The translations under genes were made by a program, and so were the position numbers. From assembly GCA_964551455.1 (NCBI GenBank), contig CAZKDA010000171.1, forward strand, positions 1 through 10,375: a DNA stretch of 10,375 nt, written 5' to 3'. The DNA comes from JAHDHW01 sp964551455. GTDB taxonomy: Bacteria > Bacteroidota > Bacteroidia > Chitinophagales > Saprospiraceae. The notes beneath the pieces were generated by a model. It was not told the origin of the DNA, made no database searches, and saw only the letters and a program-made list of their open reading frames with translations. Positions 6,322 to 10,375 of the stretch are shown piece by piece (the stretch's first letter is position 1; every line of letters starts with the position of its first letter).

Positions 6322-7146
6322 ATGAAAGTGAAATTTTACGGCACACGTGGTTCCATCCCCATCTGCGATAAAGAATTTCAGGAATTTGGCGGAAATACCA
6401 CCTGCATCCAGGTCAAAACCAACAACCCCGATGTGCTAGGTATCTTCGATGCAGGCACCGGGATCAGAAAGCTCGGCATCGATATTAACAAAGAAGAACC
6501 GCCCTACCCCAAACATTTTTTTATCGTATTCTCTCATTTTCATTGGGATCATATCCAGGGTTTTCCTTTTTTCAGCCCGGCCTACGATCCCGAGTCGGAA
6601 ATTTCCCTTGTCGCCATGGGCAAGGACCGTACGATCACCGACCTGAAAGAAGTTTTTGCGATCCAAATGCACGACCTTTATTTTCCGGTAAGGTTGGAAA
6701 GTATGGGCGCGAAATTCAACTTTTTGTTGCCCGATAAGGCAACCAGTTATTTCAACATCTCAAAAATCTCAGCGATAAAACAAAACCATCCCGGAGGATC
6801 GTATGGCTACCGGATTGAGCGCGGGGGTAAAGTATTGGTGATCTGTACTGACCTCGAACATTCCGGCGGCATCGATCAGAACGTCGTCAAACTCGCACAA
6901 AATGCCGACCTGCTCATCCACGAAGCACAATATACCAATGAAGAACTTGCGCTTCACGAGGGTTGGGGGCACAGCAGTTTCGATCAAGCCATCGAAGTGG
7001 CGGAAATGGCCGGCGCTAAACAACTGGTCATCACGCACCACGATCCCAACCACGATGATGAGTTCCTGAAAAAGATGGAGAAAAAATGCCAGGACAGATT
7101 CCGCGATTGCACTTTTGCCAGAGAAAATATGGAGTTTTCCATTTGA
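6322..7146 (+). CDS. MBL-fold metallohydrolase (COG1235/Lactamase_B_2 type)
   Basis: From the ATG at 6322 the product is 274 residues, cytoplasmic, with no signal peptide. It opens with KFYGTRGSIP and GGNTTC (23-28), a signature of this branch. The metal-binding residues are visible: H72xH74xD76H77 in SHFHWDH, H156, D177, H200 in LIHEAQ, and H239/H240 in THHDP; GHSS at 216-219 follows the RNase Z/phosphodiesterase-like pattern. A di-zinc hydrolase acting on a phosphodiester or similar bond is expected, but the substrate is unknown. The open frame extends 13 codons upstream to a GTG at 6283, but those codons lie partly in the repeat element and the family signature starts at the ATG, so the ATG is preferred. 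A weak stem at 7148-7172 follows the stop; it is too poor to call a terminator. Confidence 0.88.
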   Translation: MKVKFYGTRGSIPICDKEFQEFGGNTTCIQVKTNNPDVLGIFDAGTGIRKLGIDINKEEPPYPKHFFIVFSHFHWDHIQGFPFFSPAYDPESEISLVAMGKDRTITDLKEVFAIQMHDLYFPVRLESMGAKFNFLLPDKATSYFNISKISAIKQNHPGGSYGYRIERGGKVLVICTDLEHSGGIDQNVVKLAQNADLLIHEAQYTNEELALHEGWGHSSFDQAIEVAEMAGAKQLVITHHDPNHDDEFLKKMEKKCQDRFRDCTFARENMEFSI

Positions 7147-7265
7147 CGATGAAGGCTTTTTTTATGGAGCTTCTTTGTTTGAAACGCCCCCTTTAATAAA
7201 TGATCTTCCCGCCTATCCATGAGAATTTTGGAACCTGATTCCTACTGAACCTTTTGAACTGTAAA

Positions 7266-7318
7266 TTTGTCATTTGATCTGTCAGGCCAGCTCTGACATT
7301 ATTGGTCAAAATGACAAA
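7266..7318. promoter_or_regulatory. Nested inverted repeats of TGTCA/TGACA upstream of groES
   Basis: An outer perfect 10-bp pair, TTTGTCATTT (7266-7275) and AAATGACAAA (7309-7318), encloses an inner pair, TGTCAG (7280-7285) and CTGACA (7293-7298). A compact palindrome GTCAAAATGAC (7305-7315) overlaps the right arm. Four TGTCA/TGACA half-sites within 53 bp suggest a regulator-binding site. The regulator is unknown. Confidence 0.45.
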
Positions 7319-7544
7319 ATCCCTTCCCACTATCTGCCAAAGTTTACGTTTTTTCCAATTGGTCTTTGAATTGATGATGGAAGCGTAGAACGAAATTGAA
7401 TCCCGGCTTTGACCAACAATTTTATATCATGCGAAATCCGGTTTTTATTTTGTAAAATTTGAAATCGAGGAATTTACGATGTACCTGAACCAGAACTTTC
7501 CAAACCGCATATTCTTTCTATTAATCTCACATATTTTCCATCAC

Positions 7545-7578
7545 TCCGGCTGCATGCCAGTCCGGACTACTTTTTTTT
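7545..7578 (+). terminator. Terminator-like hairpin just before groES
   Basis: TCCGGCTG (7545-7552) pairs with CAGTCCGGA (7558-7566) with one bulged T, leaving a five-base loop. Four bases later a run of eight T begins (7571-7578). It may end an upstream transcript, or it may act as a leader structure in the groES message; the ATG is 25 bases downstream. Confidence 0.4.
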
Positions 7579-7603
7579 ATTAATTAAATAAAATTTTAAC
7601 AAT

Positions 7604-7906
7604 ATGAGTACAAAAACCTTAGAACGTAAAAAAGTTGCTTTGAAACCAATTGGCGACCGCGTTGTAATCCGAAGACTTCCTGTTGAAGAAGTAACCAAAG
7701 GAGGTATTATCATCCCCGACACTGCTAAGGAAAAACCCCAACAGGGCGAAGTCATTGCCGTAGGTCCCGGAAAGAAAGATCATACCATGCTCGTCAAAAA
7801 AGGCGACCGCGTTTTGTTTGGAAAATACGCCGGCCAGGAATTCGAACTCAACGGAGAAGAACTGCTGGTTATGCGAGAGGACGATATCCTCGTAGTTTTA
7901 GACTAA
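7604..7906 (+). CDS. groES: Co-chaperonin GroES (Hsp10)
   Basis: The 100-residue product forms the seven-membered lid of the GroEL folding chamber in the cytoplasm. Visible family features are LKPIGDRVVI (13-22), the mobile loop with the hydrophobic GIIIP tripod at 34-38, DTAKEKPQQGEVIAVGPG (39-56), and the closing LVMREDDILVVL segment. The only ATG near the N-terminus is at 7604. It adds about ten residues before the usual GroES start, close to the normal 95-100 range. As is usual in Bacteroidota there is no strong Shine-Dalgarno site, only an A/T-rich leader. It is followed 171 bp later by groEL on the same strand. Confidence 0.98.
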   Translation: MSTKTLERKKVALKPIGDRVVIRRLPVEEVTKGGIIIPDTAKEKPQQGEVIAVGPGKKDHTMLVKKGDRVLFGKYAGQEFELNGEELLVMREDDILVVLD

Positions 7907-7924
7907 TTGAGATGTCAGAACCTG

Positions 7925-7939
7925 TCGTGCAAGGCACGA
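7925..7939. other. Small hairpin between groES and groEL
   Basis: TCGTGC (7925-7930) and GCACGA (7934-7939) form a perfect 6-bp stem with a three-base loop, 19 bases after the groES stop. An A-run, not a T-run, follows, so it is not a rightward terminator. It could mark an mRNA processing or stability site in the groESL message. Confidence 0.4.
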
Positions 7940-8077
7940 AAAAAGATACCAGACAATAGACCGTATATATTGATTTTCAGTTATAGTCCATATTGATTTG
8001 GTTGCTTTATTTTTGACTAATAGCAAAGTATTTTTTTAACCATTATTACATTTAAAAAACACAAAAACAAAATAGAT

Positions 8078-9721
8078 ATGTCAGCAAAAGAAATCACCCT
8101 GAAAGGTCGCGCCCAGGAGCGCCTCAAAGCCGGAATTGACAAACTGGCCAATGCCGTAAAAGTAACCCTTGGTCCTAAAGGCCGCAACGTAGTTTTGCAA
8201 AAAAGCTTCGGAGCGCCGAAAGTCACCAAGGATGGTGTAACCGTTGCCAAAGAAATTGAATTGGCGGATGCGCTTGAAAACATGGGCGCTCAGATGGCCA
8301 AAGAAGTAGCCAGCAAAACTGCCGATGCAGCAGGCGATGGTACTACTACCGCAACTGTTCTCGCACAGGCTATGATCCACGCCGGTCTCAAAAATCTGGC
8401 CTCCGGAGCCAATCCCATCGACCTCAAACGCGGCATCGACAAAGCCGTGAAGATCGTGGTCGAAAACATCAAAAAACAATCTGAATCTGTAAGCGGCAAT
8501 TTTGACAAAATCCGCCAGGTGGCTACCATCTCCGCAAACAGTGACGAAGAGATCGGCCAACTGATCGCCGACGCCATGAAGCGTGTCACCACCGATGGCG
8601 TGATCACTGTTGAAGAAGCAAAAGGAACTGAAACTTATGTGGATGAAGTGAGCGGAATGCAATTCGACCGCGGATATCTCTCTCCGTATTTTGTCACCAA
8701 CACGGAGCAAATGATCACAGAATACGATGATCCATTGATCCTGATCCACGACAAAAAAATCTCTAATGTCAAAGACATCGTGCCGATCCTCGAAGCAGCT
8801 GCCAATGAAGGCAAACCTTTGTTGATTATCGCTGAAGACATCGAAGGAACAGCTTTGGGTACTTTGGTAGTCAACCGCCTGCGCGGAACGATCAAGATCG
8901 TTGCCGTAAAAGCTCCGGGCTTTGGCGACCGCCGAAAAGCGATGCTGGAAGACATTGCGATCCTCACAGGAGCCACTGTCATCAGCGAGGAGTTAGGTCA
9001 CAAGCTCGAAAACGCCAAGCTGTCTGATCTGGGCCGTTGCGAAAAAGTAAAAGTTGACAAAGACAACACCACCATCGTCGGCGGCAAAGGCAATAAGACC
9101 GAGGTCAAAAACCGCATCAAGCAGATCAAAGCGCAGATCGAAACCACTACTTCCGATTACGACCGCGAAAAATTACAGGAGCGCCTCGCCAAGCTGGCAG
9201 GAGGAGTTGCTGTACTTCACGTAGGAGCGGCTACCGAAGTGGAAATGAAAGAAAAGAAAGACCGTGTTGATGATGCGCTGCATGCTACCCGCGCCGCTAT
9301 CGAAGAAGGTATCGTTGCCGGGGGAGGCGTTGCATACATCCGCGCGATCAATTCGTTGCGAAATGTAAAATCCGAAAACGAAGACCAGTTTACCGGCGTA
9401 GGCATCGTCATCAAAGCGCTCGAAGCACCGCTCCGCACCATTGCTGAAAATGCTGGCGTGGAAGGCAGCGTAGTGCTTCAAAAAGTGCTGGATAAAACAG
9501 GCTCTTTCGGCTACAACGCCAGAACTGACAAGTACGAAGACCTCAAAAAAGCAGGCGTGATCGATCCGGCGAAAGTTACACGAGTAGCCCTCGAAAATGC
9601 TGCATCCATCGCTGGTATGGTGCTGATGACGGAATGCGCGGTCAGCGATATTCCCGAGCCAAAAGAGAACGGAAATCCGGCGGCAATGGCTAATCCGGGA
9701 ATGTACGATGGCATGATGTAA
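8078..9721 (+). CDS. groEL: Chaperonin GroEL (Hsp60)
   Basis: The 547-residue product is full length for the family and forms the double-ring, ATP-driven folding chamber that works with GroES. ATP-binding and hydrolysis residues are present: LGPKGRNV (31-38), D52 in KDGVTVAKEI, GDGTTT with D87, and D399 in DALHATRAA, followed by the GIVAGGG loop (411-417). The apical domain (about 190-375) includes the substrate-binding region. The C-terminus is a Met/Gly/Pro tail (NPGMYDGMM) in place of the GGM repeats of E. coli. An A-rich leader precedes the ATG. The 171-bp gap to groES is long for a chaperonin operon, so an internal promoter is possible, but no good match to the Bacteroidota consensus was found. 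Confidence 0.99.
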   Translation: MSAKEITLKGRAQERLKAGIDKLANAVKVTLGPKGRNVVLQKSFGAPKVTKDGVTVAKEIELADALENMGAQMAKEVASKTADAAGDGTTTATVLAQAMIHAGLKNLASGANPIDLKRGIDKAVKIVVENIKKQSESVSGNFDKIRQVATISANSDEEIGQLIADAMKRVTTDGVITVEEAKGTETYVDEVSGMQFDRGYLSPYFVTNTEQMITEYDDPLILIHDKKISNVKDIVPILEAAANEGKPLLIIAEDIEGTALGTLVVNRLRGTIKIVAVKAPGFGDRRKAMLEDIAILTGATVISEELGHKLENAKLSDLGRCEKVKVDKDNTTIVGGKGNKTEVKNRIKQIKAQIETTTSDYDREKLQERLAKLAGGVAVLHVGAATEVEMKEKKDRVDDALHATRAAIEEGIVAGGGVAYIRAINSLRNVKSENEDQFTGVGIVIKALEAPLRTIAENAGVEGSVVLQKVLDKTGSFGYNARTDKYEDLKKAGVIDPAKVTRVALENAASIAGMVLMTECAVSDIPEPKENGNPAAMANPGMYDGMM

Positions 9722-9776
9722 TCATCAGCTTTTTAAAAATCCACTCAGCCAGGACGACTGAATTCCGGCTGACCCA

Positions 9777-9842
9777 AACTCCGGCGAGGACGTAGAAGAA
9801 GTTTCAAGACAATTTCTTCTTCGCTTTTGCTGGAGTTTTTTT
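9777..9842 (+). terminator. Intrinsic terminator after groEL
   Basis: AACTCC (9777-9782) pairs with GGAGTT (9832-9837), and AGAAGAA (9794-9800) pairs with TTCTTCT (9814-9820) further in. A seven-T run (9836-9842) follows at once. A smaller perfect stem, TCAGCC/GGCTGA (9745-9750 and 9767-9772), lies just before it. Confidence 0.8.
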
Positions 9843-9878
9843 GTGCGGGGATATACGTTGAATCGAATCCGGGAATAA

Positions 9879-9948
9879 GGGGATAGTCACGCCAAGGCGT
9901 GACGGGGATTGTTGGGGATTATCACGCCACAGCGTGTCGGGGATTGTT
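9879..9948. repeat. Two 35-bp tandem units, each with an internal hairpin
   Basis: Unit 1 (9879-9913) and unit 2 (9914-9948) are directly adjacent and match at 30 of 35 positions. Each has GGGGAT, then a TCACGCC...GGCGTGA-type hairpin, then CGGGGATTGTT. The hairpin is perfect in unit 1 (9887-9902) and partly decayed in unit 2 (9923-9936). Confidence 0.85.
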
Positions 9949-9990
9949 ATGTTTTCATTTATCCCACATCTTCCCCTACAATTCCCGGCG

Positions 9991-10004
9991 CTCGGTTAAC
10001 CGAG
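9991..10004. repeat. Perfect 14-bp palindrome CTCGGTTAACCGAG
   Basis: The 14 bases are self-complementary without a loop. C/T-rich flanks (ACAATTCCC before, CCACCATCCCC after) are roughly complementary to the GGGGATTGT parts of the tandem units at 9879-9948. The whole 9879-10024 stretch could therefore be one composite inverted-repeat element. Confidence 0.7.
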
Positions 10005-10101
10005 TGTCTCCCCCACCATCCCCATCTCTCGCTTGTAGTTCGTGCAATAGATAAATGATTTTTTGAAAAAACTTACGGCAGATAATATCTCTAAAAAATT
10101 C

Positions 10102-10138
10102 AAAAACCCGTACCTGAAAATTCAAATTCAGGTACGGG
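10102..10138 (-). terminator. Intrinsic terminator of the tRNA-like locus
   Basis: A perfect 12-bp stem, CCCGTACCTGAA (10107-10118) and TTCAGGTACGGG (10127-10138), has an eight-base loop. On the minus strand it is followed directly by five T (10106-10102). The plus-strand side lacks a T-run, so the terminator is directed leftward. Confidence 0.8.
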
Positions 10139-10154
10139 CTTTCAGTTTGAATTG

Positions 10155-10296
10155 TGACCGCGGGAGGACTCGAACCCCCAACCCTCAGAGCCGAAACCCG
10201 CCCGACTGCCATCAGGCGGGCGGGTCTGATATTCTCCGCCAGTATCGAACTACCGTTAGGTACATTCGGGCGGGTATCCATTTGAACCAACAGGTA
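10155..10296 (-). pseudogene. tRNA-Arg(TCG)-like gene interrupted by two GC-rich inserts
   Basis: On the minus strand the 3' half reads as a tRNA: anticodon loop TTTCGGC (10196-10190, anticodon TCG at 10194-10192), anticodon stem strand TCTGA (10189-10185), variable region GGGTT, T stem/loop GGGGG-TTCGAGT-CCTCC (10179-10163), acceptor strand CGCGGTC (10162-10156) and discriminator A (10155), with no encoded CCA. The matching anticodon stem strand TCAGA is at 10229-10225, separated from the loop by a 28-bp palindrome. A D-arm-like GTTC-AAATGGATA (10287-10275) is separated from GAAT (10234-10231) by about 40 bp. Removing both inserts leaves 74 bases, a normal tRNA length. The expected 5' acceptor strand (TACCTGT, 10296-10290) pairs at only 3 of 7 positions. 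A decayed gene is most likely; an integrase att remnant or an unusual spliced tRNA are alternatives. Confidence 0.6.
10197..10224. repeat. REP-like palindrome, family copy 3, inside the tRNA anticodon region
   Basis: CCCGCCCG (10197-10204) and CGGGCGGG (10217-10224) form a perfect 8-bp stem, with an inner CTG/CAG stem in the loop. It has the same size and layout as the hairpins at 3235-3261 and 6170-6197. Read on the minus strand, its loop ends in GCAGT like that of copy 1. It lies exactly between the 5' anticodon stem strand and the anticodon loop. Confidence 0.8.
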
Positions 10297-10308
10297 TAAT
10301 CAGGTTGA

Positions 10309-10338
10309 AAAAATTATTGTTTATTAATGATGTTCAAA
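10309..10338 (-). promoter_or_regulatory. Bacteroidota-type promoter reading into the tRNA-like locus
   Basis: The minus strand has TTTG (10338-10335), an 18-base spacer, and TAATTTTT (10316-10309), one base from TAnnTTTG. The expected transcription start is near 10302, a few bases before the tRNA-like sequence. Confidence 0.5.
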
Positions 10339-10359
10339 AATAATTCATTTAAATTATCC

Positions 10360-10375
10360 GGAGGCATTTGATGGT
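10360..10375 (+). other. Possible ribosome-binding site and start codon at the right edge
   Basis: GGAGG (10360-10364) is followed by a six-base spacer and ATG at 10371. Only one codon and two bases remain in the window, so a gene cannot be confirmed. A Shine-Dalgarno site this strong is unlike the other genes here. Confidence 0.3.

Larger units (their letters stand above)
7147..7603. other. 457-bp gene-free region upstream of groES
   Basis: I see no credible coding sequence on either strand. The region is AT-rich and holds a nested inverted repeat (7266-7318) and a hairpin plus T-run (7545-7578). No CIRCE element (TTAGCACTC-N9-GAGTGCTAA) is present, so HrcA control of the usual kind is not supported. 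TACTTTTT at 7568-7575 is one base from the TAnnTTTG promoter form and may serve groES, but no -33 box accompanies it. Confidence 0.6.

Noticed and set aside
7147..7603. CIRCE/HrcA operator for groES
   Set aside because: No TTAGCACTC...GAGTGCTAA or close variant is present on reading the region.
7925..7945. Terminator between groES and groEL
   Set aside because: The stem is followed by A, not T, on the coding strand, so it cannot be a rightward intrinsic terminator.
8081..8749. Long minus-strand open frame (222 codons) opposite groEL
   Set aside because: The composition is a shadow of groEL codons; no recognisable motif, and groEL is certain on the other strand.
9879..9948. CRISPR array
   Set aside because: The two 35-bp units touch with no spacer and each contains its own hairpin; there are no further repeats or cas genes.
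10063..10299. Plus-strand open frame of 78 codons with GRTRTPNPQSRN
   Set aside because: This peptide is what the reverse complement of the tRNA T arm and anticodon arm gives when translated; such products are a known kind of misannotation.

Overview
The window looks like a chromosomal segment of a Bacteroidota bacterium, probably near the Saprospiria/Sphingobacteriia side; this is an inference. The signs are A-rich leaders in place of Shine-Dalgarno sites, several matches to the Bacteroidota promoter form (TTTG / TAnnTTTG), a GroEL ending in a short Met/Gly-rich tail, and intergenic DNA full of short tandem and palindromic repeats.

Positions 1-5215 hold a minus-strand redox cluster. In transcription order it encodes a small rhodanese, a DUF3365-type haem lipoprotein, a five-helix membrane protein with two HX13H pairs (predicted di-haem cytochrome b), a membrane-anchored iron-sulfur/FAD/NAD(P) oxidoreductase, and a periplasmic multihaem cytochrome c that runs off the left edge. 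The cytochrome has 20 CxxCH motifs in the 531 visible residues, most in tri-haem modules of about 75 residues. Together the genes suggest a route from cytoplasmic NAD(P)H across the inner membrane to a long haem chain. A Crp/Fnr-like palindrome lies upstream of the first gene.

Positions 5216-7146 read rightward: a divergent promoter region, an outer-membrane beta-barrel protein, a composite inverted repeat with a second hairpin nested in it, and an MBL-fold metallohydrolase. Positions 7147-7603 are a 457-bp gene-free leader with nested inverted repeats and a terminator-like hairpin just before groES. groES and groEL follow, then a strong terminator.

Positions 9843-10375 are non-coding. They hold a 35-bp tandem hairpin repeat, a 14-bp palindrome, a minus-strand terminator, and a minus-strand tRNA-Arg(TCG)-like locus. 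That locus keeps a promoter, a 3' half and a terminator, but its body is split by two GC-rich inserts. One insert belongs to a small palindrome family with two other members in the window. The right edge may hold the first codon of another plus-strand gene.
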